Shown here piece by piece: positions 32,763 to 41,407 of a stretch of DNA of 50,594 bases. Made by a program: the position numbers and the translations under genes. The stretch covers positions 1-50,594 of the IMG/VR virus record IMGVR_UViG_3300030060_001384; one strand, 5' to 3'. The notes below the pieces were generated by a model, which worked only from the letters and a program-made list of their open reading frames with translations, was not told where the DNA came from and did not search any database. Numbering within the stretch: position 1 is the first letter of the stretch; every line of letters starts with the position of its first letter. This DNA comes from a virus.

Positions 32763-32975
32763 ATGCAAAATCTAAACATGGGTGAAGCGTACATCATGAA
32801 CGCGGACAAAGTATCCGTAGACGATCAGATGGGCGCAGACAAATTGTACCGTGAAGGTCTGGAATTCGACACTCGCGCTCAGACTGGTGTTCTGACCGAA
32901 GACATGCCGAAGCAGATGACCAAGGGTGCAGTTGATCCTTCGCTGTTTAAGATGGCTGAAGAACGCGACTACTAA
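32763..32975 (+). CDS. small head-module protein
   Basis: This 70-aa acidic protein begins MQNLNMGEAYIMNADKVSVDD. AGGGAG lies 7 nt before the ATG. It lies between the recombinase-like gene and portal, in the place where other phages encode small head proteins. No motif. Expressed with the late block. Confidence 0.5.
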   Translation: MQNLNMGEAYIMNADKVSVDDQMGADKLYREGLEFDTRAQTGVLTEDMPKQMTKGAVDPSLFKMAEERDY

Positions 32976-32988
32976 GAGGTAAGTCGAT

Positions 32989-35115
32989 ATGGCTGACAAC
33001 TTTCTGGAACCGGCTGACGATACGGCAGTTCCGCTTGTAAACCCGGAGGAACAACTTCCGGGTCTAGCGGCGTACGTAAAGCGTAAGTTTGAAGACGCGG
33101 AGAACGGACGTTTCTCCTATGAACAGCGATGGCTGCAGGCGTACAAAAACTTTCGCGGCATCTACGATTCCACCACACAATACCGTGACTCCGAACGATC
33201 CAAGGTGTTCATCAAGATCACCAAGACAAAGGTACTTGCGGCATACGGGCAAATCGTAGACATTTTGTTCGCCAATAAAAAGTTTCCAATGGTTGTCGAG
33301 CCGACGCCCGTGCCAGAGGGCATATCCGAGTTTGCACACCTTCAAACTCCAGCGGATGAATTGGTAGATCAAGAAACGCAAGACATCTATGGTTTTCCGG
33401 GGGACGGTCGTGAACTTTTACCGGGAGCTATGAAAGCAACTCCATCTATGGATTTTTTAGGTGGTCTTAGTGGTCGATATGCTAACATGCCGCTTGCAGA
33501 GGGTCCGTCTCTCATGGGGGAACCTCAAATCAGCCCGGCTCAAAAGGCTGCACTAAATATGGAGAAACAAATCCATGATCAACTCCTCGATACAAGTGCT
33601 GTCAATGTTCTTCGATCTTCTATTTTCGAGTCTGCTCTTCTGGGAACTGGTATCGTAAAAGGACCGTTCAATCACTACAAGCGCGTTCATAGATGGAAGA
33701 GTGGTCCTGAAGGTCGAGTGTATTCTCCTTACGAAAAAACAGTGCCTCGCATTGAATACGTTTCTGCGTGGGACTTTCATCCTGATCCCTCCGCTACTAC
33801 GATAGACGATTGCGAATACGTAATCCAACGTCATCGCATGAATCGTTCGCAGTTCCGTAGCTTGATTGCACAACCCTTCTTTTACAAGGACGCAATTGAA
33901 GACTGCCTTGCAAAGGGACCAAACTACGAAGACAAGTATTACGAAGATACCATTCGCGAAGACGAGACCGAACCGTACTACCAAAATAATCGCTATGAAA
34001 TACTAGAGTATTGGGGTGTTCTTGACGGCAAAATGGCCGAAGAGGCAGGACTTGATGTTGCAGAACAGATGGACGAGTTTGATCAGGTACAGGTCAACGT
34101 ATGGGTGTGCGGTACAATGGTTCTGCGCTGCGTTCTGAACCCATTCACACCCGCACGTATTCCATATCAGGTGTTCCCCTACGAAATCAACCCTTATCAA
34201 ATTTGGGGTGTTGGTATAGCGGAGAACATGGAAGACGCACAGATGTTGATGAACGGCCACGTTCGTATGGCGATCGACAACCTCGCTCTCGCTGGCAATC
34301 TGGTATTCGACGTAGACGAAGCAAGTCTCGTGCCGGGACAGAACATGGACATTTTCCCGGGCAAGATATTCCGTCGTCAGTCAGGTGTTACGGGCACGGC
34401 AATCAACGGTCTCAAGTTCCCCAACACAGCGCCTGAAAACATACAGATGTACCAGATCAGTCGCCAGCTTGCGGACGAAGAGACAGGTCTACCGTCCATC
34501 ATGCACGGACAGACAGGCGTGACGGGCACAGGCCGCACAGCATCCGGTCTATCCATGCTGCTTGGCGGTGCAAGTCTGTCTCTTAAAACGGTCATTAAGA
34601 ACATTGATGATAGTCTCCTTAAACCGCTCGGCGAAGCATATTTCCAATGGAACATGCAGTTCAACGAAGATACCCCAGATATCGAGGGCGACCTAGAGAT
34701 CAAGCCTCGCGGCGTAGCAGCCGTCATGCAGAAGGAAGTGCGTAGTCAACGACTCACCACGTTGCTTCAGACCGTATCGAATCCGATGCTGGCACCGTTT
34801 ATTAAGATTCCAAACTTGATGCGAGAGCTTGCTATTGCACAGGACATTGATCCAGACAGCCTCGTCAACGATGTTAGTGAGGCACAAATATTCGCAGAGA
34901 TGTTGAAGGGACTAGCCAATGCTCAACAAGAAGCAAGCCAGCAAGGTCAGCCAACTGGTGACCAACAAGGAGGCGTGGGACAGTCTGGAGGAGTACCTCC
35001 GGGAGCAAATCCAGATGACGCTTCGGGCGTTGGTGGCGGCACAATCGGAACTGGAAGTGTTCCGGCTGCAGGGGAAGATAACTTCACTGGAACAGATCAA
35101 GGGGCTGAAGGCTGA
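32989..35115 (+). CDS. portal protein
   Basis: This 708-aa protein forms the dodecameric DNA entry ring. It has the podovirus portal look: RWLQAYKNFRGIYD near the N-terminus, an aromatic-rich wing, the WDFHPDPSATTIDDCEYV block, YQVFPYEINPYQIWGVGIAE, and a helical barrel with MHGQTGVTGTGRTASGLSML. The last 65 residues are Gln/Gly/Pro low complexity and overlap an out-of-frame gene (34919-35155), which may explain their composition. It follows the terminase genes and precedes the scaffold and capsid genes. Confidence 0.88.
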   Translation: MADNFLEPADDTAVPLVNPEEQLPGLAAYVKRKFEDAENGRFSYEQRWLQAYKNFRGIYDSTTQYRDSERSKVFIKITKTKVLAAYGQIVDILFANKKFPMVVEPTPVPEGISEFAHLQTPADELVDQETQDIYGFPGDGRELLPGAMKATPSMDFLGGLSGRYANMPLAEGPSLMGEPQISPAQKAALNMEKQIHDQLLDTSAVNVLRSSIFESALLGTGIVKGPFNHYKRVHRWKSGPEGRVYSPYEKTVPRIEYVSAWDFHPDPSATTIDDCEYVIQRHRMNRSQFRSLIAQPFFYKDAIEDCLAKGPNYEDKYYEDTIREDETEPYYQNNRYEILEYWGVLDGKMAEEAGLDVAEQMDEFDQVQVNVWVCGTMVLRCVLNPFTPARIPYQVFPYEINPYQIWGVGIAENMEDAQMLMNGHVRMAIDNLALAGNLVFDVDEASLVPGQNMDIFPGKIFRRQSGVTGTAINGLKFPNTAPENIQMYQISRQLADEETGLPSIMHGQTGVTGTGRTASGLSMLLGGASLSLKTVIKNIDDSLLKPLGEAYFQWNMQFNEDTPDIEGDLEIKPRGVAAVMQKEVRSQRLTTLLQTVSNPMLAPFIKIPNLMRELAIAQDIDPDSLVNDVSEAQIFAEMLKGLANAQQEASQQGQPTGDQQGGVGQSGGVPPGANPDDASGVGGGTIGTGSVPAAGEDNFTGTDQGAEG

Positions 35116-35155
35116 CTACGAAGCCGCAGTGACATCTAAAAATGACGATACTTAG
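34919..35155 (+). CDS. helical protein overlapping the portal 3' end
   Basis: This 78-aa protein begins MLNKKQASKVSQLVTNKEAW and continues as helix (LEEYLREQIQMTLRALVAAQ, then RLQGKITSLEQIKGL). AAGGGA is about 8 nt upstream of the ATG. It shares 197 nt with the portal gene in another frame. The portal part there is low complexity while this protein looks well ordered, so this is probably the true selected frame. Small helical proteins after the portal are seen in related marine phages, as far as I recall. Confidence 0.65.
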   Translation: MLNKKQASKVSQLVTNKEAWDSLEEYLREQIQMTLRALVAAQSELEVFRLQGKITSLEQIKGLKADYEAAVTSKNDDT

Positions 35156-37148
35156 CGATATCATTGCAGGAGAGTTGGGGGGTAGAGGTGCCGCTGCTTT
35201 GGTAGAGCGCACTCCTGTACCTAAAACGCCGTCAGCACAGGCTAGGCGACCTACTCCCGGTCCAATGGCTGCTCCTGATTTTCCAATGGGATATCGTAGC
35301 CCTTCACTAGAAGACAGCACAGACGTGCAACCTGCAACGCCTTTTGATCGCGATGACGATGATGATGGTCCCACAGGTGGAACAAGATACCCAGTGACCC
35401 AAGGAAGAGGTCCCGTATTTAACATATCTGTAGTCACACCGATGTCTAGCGCCCGACGCGCAGAAATAGACAGCAGAAATCAACGACTAGATGTGCAATT
35501 TGGTCAAGGTCTAGTCGGTATGAAGGACATTTATAATCCTGCTACGGGAAGGTATGCTGCGTCAGCACCTAAAATGGGCCTATTCGGAGTTCCTTTACTT
35601 GGTATAGGAGCAATGCTCGGCGATGCGTTTATGAAAAAGAAACAAAAAGAGGCTGCTTTATCTGCTGCCATGGGTAACGAAAACAGCGGCGTTATCATGG
35701 TAAACGATTCCGTAATTGCTGTCGTTGATGGTAAAGTATACGGCAATACACCTGATCATATACCTCGCCATCAAGTACAAAACGCTATTCGAGACTTTGT
35801 TAGAAATACACCAGCGTCCAAAAAGTCTGGAGACTATTATGATATTAGTCAGGGCGGACTAGGCAAAATTCCTCTTCCACAAAGTCCAGAAGAACAAAAT
35901 AGACCCATCATACCTCCACCTCCTCCTCCTCCGGCACCGCCGCCTGCCCCTTTCTACGAAGCAGGGCGCAGCGATGACTCTGATCGCAATTACGGTCGAA
36001 CTGAATATTCTATTAGCGGCGGTGCTGGGACATCACAAAAACCGGGTGGTTTTTCCATGAGAGCCGAGGGCGGTAGTGTGGAAATGGCCCGTGGGGGTAG
36101 TGCTGATCCTGTGCAGGGTAACGGTTTTGTAGACGGCTCTCCTGACAACTACACTAAATCCCAGACTGTAGCCGATGACGAGTATCGTCGATTACGTCCG
36201 GGATCATTTGTGATGAACGCGCCCATGACAGAAAAACTGCAAGAAGCAGGGGTGTTACCAACAGGGGTTGACAATCCAGCTAAAAAGAGTACAATAAAAG
36301 TAAACAAAGGCGGCATGATTGATGTTGCTTTGTCCAAAGGCGAATACGTCTTTGAGCCAGAAGAAGCCGAAGAAATTGGCTACGACGTTCTCAACAAGTT
36401 AAATGATCAGGGCAAAGCCGAGGTAGATCGTCGGCAAGCTTTGCAGGGAGGCGGAGAGCCACAACCTGCTGGCACTGACCTGTCTCGTATTCCTCCACTT
36501 GCTGCAGGTCTTCGTCCGAAGATTAAAAGAGATACTAAGCCAGAGGGCTTTATTTCTACACAATCTGCTACGCAAGATACCGGCATTCCGCCACTGCTTA
36601 TCAATGGGATCAACGTCGAGCAAGTTGGAAAAGCGTTGTCTCTCGTCGAAACGAGAGGATACGAAGATCGTAACGACGGCTACTTCTATACCCGTGCAGA
36701 TACTAAGAGCAATCCGTCATCTGCCTTTGGGCCTCTGCAGATCACAGGCGACACACTCGCTGCTATGTTGGAAGAATCGGATGAACTTCGTATCCAAATG
36801 AATGAAGACATCAATCCGGGTTTTGCTAACTACCTTGAGAGATATGCAACAGACGCACGTAATAGAACTAACTTTCGAGCGTTTGGATTAATATACGAAG
36901 GCGAAAAGGGCAAGAAAGCGAAGGGACGTGCGCCTACTGCAGCAGAAAAAGAGATGTACAAAGGCTTAGGCGCAGGATCGATTTCTCTGGAAGATCACAA
37001 GAAATATTACCCTCTTCTTGCAAACATATATTTACGTTACAAAGCCGGAATGAGCGACTCCGAAGAAGATATGGTGCGGAGACATTTCGGTAACGACAAA
37101 TCTACACAGAAATACCGTGATGCTAAAATTGAACTCGGTATTAACTGA
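35142..37148 (+). CDS. virion protein with C-terminal lytic transglycosylase-like domain
   Basis: In this 668-aa protein the middle includes a Pro tract (PPPPPPPAPPPAP) and the common phage motif LSKGEYVFEPEEA. From about residue 490 it resembles a lytic transglycosylase: SLVETRGYE with a candidate catalytic Glu near 505, then SSAFGPLQIT. It may cut peptidoglycan during DNA entry. Its position between portal and scaffold, not with the internal proteins at 2297-12136, is noteworthy. It starts inside the preceding small gene. Confidence 0.65.
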   Translation: MTILSDIIAGELGGRGAAALVERTPVPKTPSAQARRPTPGPMAAPDFPMGYRSPSLEDSTDVQPATPFDRDDDDDGPTGGTRYPVTQGRGPVFNISVVTPMSSARRAEIDSRNQRLDVQFGQGLVGMKDIYNPATGRYAASAPKMGLFGVPLLGIGAMLGDAFMKKKQKEAALSAAMGNENSGVIMVNDSVIAVVDGKVYGNTPDHIPRHQVQNAIRDFVRNTPASKKSGDYYDISQGGLGKIPLPQSPEEQNRPIIPPPPPPPAPPPAPFYEAGRSDDSDRNYGRTEYSISGGAGTSQKPGGFSMRAEGGSVEMARGGSADPVQGNGFVDGSPDNYTKSQTVADDEYRRLRPGSFVMNAPMTEKLQEAGVLPTGVDNPAKKSTIKVNKGGMIDVALSKGEYVFEPEEAEEIGYDVLNKLNDQGKAEVDRRQALQGGGEPQPAGTDLSRIPPLAAGLRPKIKRDTKPEGFISTQSATQDTGIPPLLINGINVEQVGKALSLVETRGYEDRNDGYFYTRADTKSNPSSAFGPLQITGDTLAAMLEESDELRIQMNEDINPGFANYLERYATDARNRTNFRAFGLIYEGEKGKKAKGRAPTAAEKEMYKGLGAGSISLEDHKKYYPLLANIYLRYKAGMSDSEEDMVRRHFGNDKSTQKYRDAKIELGIN

Positions 37149-37234
37149 TTAGTCAGCTACCCGCCAGTGCGGCCCTGACACAACCGGAGCGGCTACCTAC
37201 ACGCCAAAGTAGCCCCGCTAATGAGGTAAATAAA
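37149..37234 (+). promoter_or_regulatory. structured leader before scaffold/capsid genes
   Basis: This 86-nt gap is rich in inverted repeats: GCGGCTAC (37189-37196) pairs with GTAGCCCCGC (37209-37218) with a small bulge, and GTCAG/CTGAC arms lie upstream. No good -35/-10 pair is visible. It precedes the highly expressed scaffold and coat genes and may stabilise mRNA or adjust expression. Confidence 0.35.
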
Positions 37235-38113
37235 ATGGCAAAAAAAGTTCGAGGCCACCGTGCCAACAAACCCAATGATTCCTTTGGAACAATCAACAGC
37301 GAAACTCTTTACAAAGGTGCCTACCGCGAGGAGGTATATCAAGACGAAGACGAAGAAGCTGTAGAACAACACGCGGAGCAATCCGAGTCGGATGAGCAAT
37401 CCGAACCAAATTTTGCACAGGGTGCAGAGAAAGCGGAACACGACTACAAGAAGCGTTACGATGATCTCAAAAAGCACTACGACGCAAAGGTGAGTGAGTT
37501 CAAGGCAAAAGAACAAGAAATGACGGCGACCCTTTCCGAAGCTACTCGCCAACAGAACATTTCTTTGCCCAAGTCTGCTGAAGAACTAGAAGAATTCAAG
37601 CAACAGTATCCTGATGTCTACGATGTTGTGGAAACGATTGCAACGATGAAAGCTGGTGAACGTGCAGGAGAACTTGAAAAAGAACTCGAAACAATCCGCG
37701 AGAAGGAACAGAATACACGGGTTCAAGCGGCATACCAAGAACTAACAAACAAACATCCGGACTTCAATGAACTACGTACGGATGAGCGTTTTCTCCAGTG
37801 GCTAGAAGAACAACCCGAAAACATCTCGGATGGCATCCTGAAGAACAACACTGACGCTCGTTGGGCGTCTCGTGTTCTTGACCTTTACAAGGTTGATGCT
37901 GGCATCACCACAAAGAAGCGTACTAGGAAGAGCGAGTCTGCTGCAGCGGCTGTAAACTCTCCAAAGGCACGTGACATTACAGGTGAAGCAAAGGGAACTG
38001 ATCGGATTTGGAAAGCCTCTGAAATCGGTCGAATGAAGCCATGGGAGTTCGAGAAGCACGAAGCTGAACTCGACGCCGCACGGGAAGAAGGCCGAATAGA
38101 CTACAGTAACTAA
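37235..38113 (+). CDS. capsid scaffolding protein
   Basis: This 292-aa acidic protein has a long coiled-coil stretch (YDDLKKHYDAKVSEFKAKEQ, ELEKELETIREKEQ) and a basic segment (TTKKRTRKSES) near residue 230. Composition, size and position directly before the major capsid gene match podovirus scaffolds, which guide procapsid assembly and are then removed. AATGAGGT lies upstream of the ATG. Confidence 0.8.
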   Translation: MAKKVRGHRANKPNDSFGTINSETLYKGAYREEVYQDEDEEAVEQHAEQSESDEQSEPNFAQGAEKAEHDYKKRYDDLKKHYDAKVSEFKAKEQEMTATLSEATRQQNISLPKSAEELEEFKQQYPDVYDVVETIATMKAGERAGELEKELETIREKEQNTRVQAAYQELTNKHPDFNELRTDERFLQWLEEQPENISDGILKNNTDARWASRVLDLYKVDAGITTKKRTRKSESAAAAVNSPKARDITGEAKGTDRIWKASEIGRMKPWEFEKHEAELDAAREEGRIDYSN

Positions 38114-38139
38114 ACCTCAACAAAGGAAGGAACAGACCA

Positions 38140-39114
38140 ATGGCTTTTGGTACTGCTGCAGGTTATGGTAACCTGCCTTCCGGTAACTTTACACCGGAAA
38201 TCTTTAGCCAAAAGGTTCTCAAATTCTTCCGTCGCGCTTCGGTTGTAGAAGACATTACGAATACCGACTACGCTGGCGAAATTGAGAACTTTGGCGACAC
38301 CGTCCGCATTATCAAGGAGCCGACAATCACCGTCTCCTCGTATACTCGCGGCTCGGTTATCAACGCGCAAGACCTTGCTGACGATCAGATCACCATGGTG
38401 GTCGATCAGGCAAATGCTTTCTCGTTTAAGATTGACGACATTGAAGAGCGTCAGTCTCACGTCAACTTCGAAGCACTTGCTACCTCTTCGGGAGCATTCT
38501 CCCTGAAGCGGAAGTACGATGCTAACGTCCTTGACATCATGGCAACTGACGCAGGTCTCAACGGTGAATCCACTGCTACCACCACCCAAATCTCGGGTAT
38601 CGGTACGCTCGGTTCCGCCCTTGATATCGGTGGTGCATCCAGCCCCGGCGATACTGCTGTCAACACCATGCTGAAGATGGCAGAGGCACTCGACAACGAA
38701 TCGGTTCCGGAAGAGAACCGCTGGTTCGTTGCTCCCCCAGCATTCTACAAGCACCTCTTCTCGGCTGGTGCGAAGTTCGCAGAAGTTCAGGTAACTGGCG
38801 ATGCAACTTCCCCGCTGCGTAACGGTCTTGTTTCGCTGGGCAACATTGCTGGCTTCCAGTGTTACAAGTCCACCGCTCTCGTTTCGAACGCGGGTACGGA
38901 TCAGGTAACGCTGACTGGCCTTGCTACGGACGGCTCTGAGAACGTGATTCTCGGTGGTCACATGTCCTCAACGGCTACCGCTTCGCACATTGCGAAGACC
39001 GAGGTTGTCCGTTCGACTGAAACCTTCAGCGACATCGTTCGCGGTCTGCATGTCTTTGGTCGGAAAGTTCTCCGTCCGGAAGCCATCGTCCGTGGCGTTG
39101 TTAGCCTCGACTAG
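38140..39114 (+). CDS. major capsid protein
   Basis: This 324-aa protein is preceded by AAGGAAGGA, a strong ribosome-binding site. It begins MAFGTAAGYGNLPSGNFTPE and has the coat-type blocks FFRRASVVEDITNTDYAGEI, FGDTVRIIKEP and KAIVRGVV-like end sequence (FGRKVLRPEAIVRGV). No signal or Cys-rich motif. The fold is presumably HK97-like, as in other tailed phages. Codon use is biased to high-GC third positions, as expected for a highly expressed gene. Confidence 0.85.
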   Translation: MAFGTAAGYGNLPSGNFTPEIFSQKVLKFFRRASVVEDITNTDYAGEIENFGDTVRIIKEPTITVSSYTRGSVINAQDLADDQITMVVDQANAFSFKIDDIEERQSHVNFEALATSSGAFSLKRKYDANVLDIMATDAGLNGESTATTTQISGIGTLGSALDIGGASSPGDTAVNTMLKMAEALDNESVPEENRWFVAPPAFYKHLFSAGAKFAEVQVTGDATSPLRNGLVSLGNIAGFQCYKSTALVSNAGTDQVTLTGLATDGSENVILGGHMSSTATASHIAKTEVVRSTETFSDIVRGLHVFGRKVLRPEAIVRGVVSLD

Positions 39115-39130
39115 TAGGGAGGACTGAGTA

Positions 39131-39598
39131 ATGGCTACTTATGATCGTACTATTACCGGCGGCGGTACTGTAGGACATCCGGGCAATCTGCCCCGTCCGT
39201 ACATCGTCACCTCCCCGGTCTACGACGCGGTGGATAACACCTCGCTTGCTGGCGCTGACATCGTCAAGCTCATCGATCTGCCTGCAGATACGATGGTAAT
39301 CGGCGGCTGTATCGAAGTCCTTGAGGCTTCGGGCAACTCGTCCGTGACGCTCGACGTAGGCACCAGCGATGATGTTGACGCCTTCGTTGACGGTGGCGCA
39401 AGTAACGCTGCCGCAATCCTTCAGTTCAACCTGAAGGCTACGGCAAACAACATGGTTACTTCCGCTGACTCTGTTCAGGTGACTGTGCTTGACTCCGGAT
39501 CATCCGGTACGACTGCACTGCGTTTCCGTGTACACGCCGTCCTGTGCGACGTGTCGCAGAACCCTGTTGAGTCTGCTACCGTTTCGACTGGAACATAA
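39131..39598 (+). CDS. capsid decoration/stabilisation protein candidate
   Basis: This 155-aa beta-rich, Gly/Ser/Thr/Val-rich protein (SSVTLDVGTSDDVDAFVDGG) follows the major capsid gene, preceded by GGGAGGAC. The place and composition suggest a capsid-decorating or stabilising protein, or a neck component. It is followed immediately by a terminator, so it ends the terminase-capsid transcription unit. Confidence 0.6.
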   Translation: MATYDRTITGGGTVGHPGNLPRPYIVTSPVYDAVDNTSLAGADIVKLIDLPADTMVIGGCIEVLEASGNSSVTLDVGTSDDVDAFVDGGASNAAAILQFNLKATANNMVTSADSVQVTVLDSGSSGTTALRFRVHAVLCDVSQNPVESATVSTGT

Positions 39599-39611
39599 TA
39601 ACCCATGTCAG

Positions 39612-39628
39612 GGGGGCGTCTTGCCCCC
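39612..39628 (+). terminator. intrinsic terminator after capsid cluster
   Basis: GGGGGC (39612-39617), loop GTCTT, GCCCCC (39623-39628), followed by a T-containing stretch. The stem is very stable and sits 14 nt after the decoration gene stop. Termination may be partial because the U-tract is weak. Confidence 0.65.
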
Positions 39629-39657
39629 TTGACCCTTTTACTTATATATGATATAAG
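39629..39657 (+). promoter_or_regulatory. sigma70-type promoter abutting the terminator
   Basis: TTGACC (39629-39634) and TATAAG (39652-39657) with a 17-nt spacer match 5/6 and 5/6 of the consensus. The -35 begins directly after the terminator stem. CTTATAT-ATG-ATATAAG (39641-39657) is a perfect inverted repeat over the -10, a possible operator. It would drive the gene at 39696 and the lysis and tail genes. Confidence 0.65.
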
Positions 39658-39695
39658 CAGGAACCCCTGCCGGGAAAATGACAGGAGTCTGGCTT

Positions 39696-40382
39696 ATGAA
39701 CTATATAACAAGCAACGTACCCTACTTCAAAGCATGGGTACGTAGAGAATACACAACGAATCACGACCGCTATCAGGGTGAATTTCTACACGCAATGGTG
39801 ATAGCAGTCACGACTCTGCCGATGCGTACCCTATCCTTTCAGGTGTTGTTTACAGGGTGTGACGAGGAAGAGAATGTACATGGCGGTGCAATGTGGGCAC
39901 GTATGCCTCTCACAGCACTCGTAGGTGACACGCCCTTCGATGAATGGCCCGAACCTATGCCAACGTACTTAGCCCAGCCGTGGGACTGTCAGTCACATCA
40001 CCACTCGGTGTTTGTATTGAACAGAGCCACACCGTGTCCGTGGTTGGCAAAGATAGACGGAGAGTTCTATCCTGCCAAGTACTACTTCACAGTAGACTAC
40101 ACAGACACAGAAGTAGCAGATGACCCTGCACAACACAAACAGAGTCATGTGCTAGAACTACTCGATGCGGGTAAATGGACAGGCAACATCGTTGCATTAC
40201 CTAACAACAGAGTACGAGTCACCAACCCTGCGTGGTTTGTGACAGGCGAAGGACCACCAGACTTTGCTCCAAGTCAGTGGGTCCACCACTCGAAACAAGA
40301 CCCGAACTACGTAAGTGACACGGCACGGGTATTCGACAACCTCTATGCGGAGAGCGATTATGAAGAAGATGATGAAGAGTAA
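39696..40382 (+). CDS. conserved-looking late protein, unknown function
   Basis: This 228-aa, Trp/His/Tyr-rich protein has VLFTGCDEEENVHGGAMWAR, LAQPWDCQSHHHSVFVL and an acidic end (SDYEEDDEE). No known fold. The start at 39696 is chosen because AGGAG lies 9 nt upstream; ATG 39678 lacks one. It is the first gene after the internal promoter. The acidic C-terminus overlaps the start of a very basic protein gene. Confidence 0.6.
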   Translation: MNYITSNVPYFKAWVRREYTTNHDRYQGEFLHAMVIAVTTLPMRTLSFQVLFTGCDEEENVHGGAMWARMPLTALVGDTPFDEWPEPMPTYLAQPWDCQSHHHSVFVLNRATPCPWLAKIDGEFYPAKYYFTVDYTDTEVADDPAQHKQSHVLELLDAGKWTGNIVALPNNRVRVTNPAWFVTGEGPPDFAPSQWVHHSKQDPNYVSDTARVFDNLYAESDYEEDDEE

Positions 40383-40590
40383 GGGCATGAAGCGCGGCGG
40401 CAAGATGAAAGCCAAAGGTATGGCTAAGGGCGGTATGCGCGGTGGCCGGAAAATGATGATGAAGAAGGGCGGCAAGGCTATGAAGGCCAAGGGCATGGCA
40501 AAGGGTGGTAAGCGCGGTGGCGCAATGACCCTTGCATCGATCCGTGCTGCTGCCAAAGCAAAGGGCTACAAGCTCGTAAAGATGGCGTAG
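40360..40590 (+). CDS. Lys/Met/Gly-rich basic protein with internal duplication
   Basis: This 76-aa protein contains almost only Lys, Met, Gly, Arg and Ala in its first 50 residues. It holds a duplicated unit (KAKGMAKGG followed by M/K-RGG), then a short ordered tail (LASIRAAAKAKGYKLVK). It may condense DNA or bind RNA. It overlaps the previous gene by 23 nt. Comparable composition is seen in the gene at 12148. Confidence 0.6.
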   Translation: MKKMMKSKGMKRGGKMKAKGMAKGGMRGGRKMMMKKGGKAMKAKGMAKGGKRGGAMTLASIRAAAKAKGYKLVKMA

Positions 40591-40594
40591 TCAA

Positions 40595-40744
40595 ATGGCA
40601 CGTCGCGGACTATATGCCAACATTGCAGCCAAGCGTCGTCGTATCAAAGCCGGTAGCGGCGAGAAGATGCGTAAGGCTGGCAGCAAGGGCGCACCAACAA
40701 CCGGCAACTTCAAGCGTGCTGCACAAACTGCAAGGAAGAGATGA
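40595..40744 (+). CDS. small very basic protein
   Basis: This 49-aa basic protein begins MARRGLYANIAAKRRRIKAG and ends ARKR. It is short, without Cys, and rich in Arg/Lys. It overlaps the next gene by 4 nt. I recall similar small basic proteins in marine cyanophage genomes; function is unknown. Confidence 0.55.
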   Translation: MARRGLYANIAAKRRRIKAGSGEKMRKAGSKGAPTTGNFKRAAQTARKR

Positions 40745-41028
40745 TGGCACGCAAAGCCGACAAGATGCCAGCCCGTAACAAAAAAAACTTTCGACCAACG
40801 AAAGCAGGGGCTGGCATGACTAAGGCCGGAGTGGCTGCGTATCGTCGCAAGAACCCCGGTTCTAAGTTGAAGACTGCAGTCACAGGCAAAGTCAAGCCCG
40901 GAAGCAAGGATGCCAAACGTCGTAAATCGTTCTGTGCGCGTTCTGCTGGGCAGATGAAGAAGTTTCCAAAGGCTGCAAAGAATCCGAATAGCCGCCTACG
41001 ACAGGCGCGGAAGAGGTGGAAATGCTAA
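40741..41028 (+). CDS. DUF6321-like basic protein
   Basis: A 95-aa protein contains FRPTKAGAGMTKAGVAAYRR, NPGSKLKTAVTGKVKPGSK and KRRKSFCARSAGQ, ending ARKRWKC. This is the pattern of the DUF6321 family found in marine phages and some bacteria. It is strongly basic and Gly-rich; the two Cys might bind metal. The start may be either of two adjacent ATGs. Function unknown. It overlaps the holin gene by 7 nt. Confidence 0.7.
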   Translation: MMARKADKMPARNKKNFRPTKAGAGMTKAGVAAYRRKNPGSKLKTAVTGKVKPGSKDAKRRKSFCARSAGQMKKFPKAAKNPNSRLRQARKRWKC

Positions 41029-41405
41029 CTGCATTGATCGGCCCGATAGCAAATCTAGCTGGTACGTGGCTAGAGGGCAAGGTCGAAAAGACGAAAGCCG
41101 AGACAGGGGCCAAAGTCGCAAGGGCAAAAGCCGAAGCGACCATCATGGAAAAGAAGGCCACGGGGGAACTCGAATGGGACTTGGAAATGGCACGTGGAAG
41201 CCAGTCATCGTGGAAAGACGAGTGGCTGGTCATTTTGTTTTCGGTGCCGTTGATCCTTGCGTTCATACCGGGCATGGAGGGAGTCGTAGCTAATGGATTC
41301 CAGCAACTCGAAGCTATGCCGCAATGGTATCAATATTCTCTGGGGGTTATCGTTGCTGCCTCATTTGGCGTTCGTAGCGCTACTAAATTCTTTGGGAAGA
41401 AGTAA
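41022..41405 (+). CDS. holin candidate (GTA 3TM holin-like)
   Basis: This 127-aa protein has a first hydrophobic region (LTALIGPIANLAGTW), a charged helical segment, then KDEWLVILFSVPLILAFIPGM and QYSLGVIVAASFGVRSATK as membrane spans. The W-x-DEW block and layout resemble the 3TM holin family known from gene transfer agents and marine phages. It would make the inner-membrane hole for lysozyme release. AGAGGTGG precedes ATG 41022. It is followed by a second membrane protein and the lysozyme. Confidence 0.65.
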   Translation: MLTALIGPIANLAGTWLEGKVEKTKAETGAKVARAKAEATIMEKKATGELEWDLEMARGSQSSWKDEWLVILFSVPLILAFIPGMEGVVANGFQQLEAMPQWYQYSLGVIVAASFGVRSATKFFGKK

Positions 41406-41407
41406 GT

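Noticed and set aside
38110-38961. 283-codon minus-strand frame opposite the major capsid gene
   Set aside because: It lies wholly within the capsid gene, whose third-position bias creates antisense open frames. No promoter or family support.
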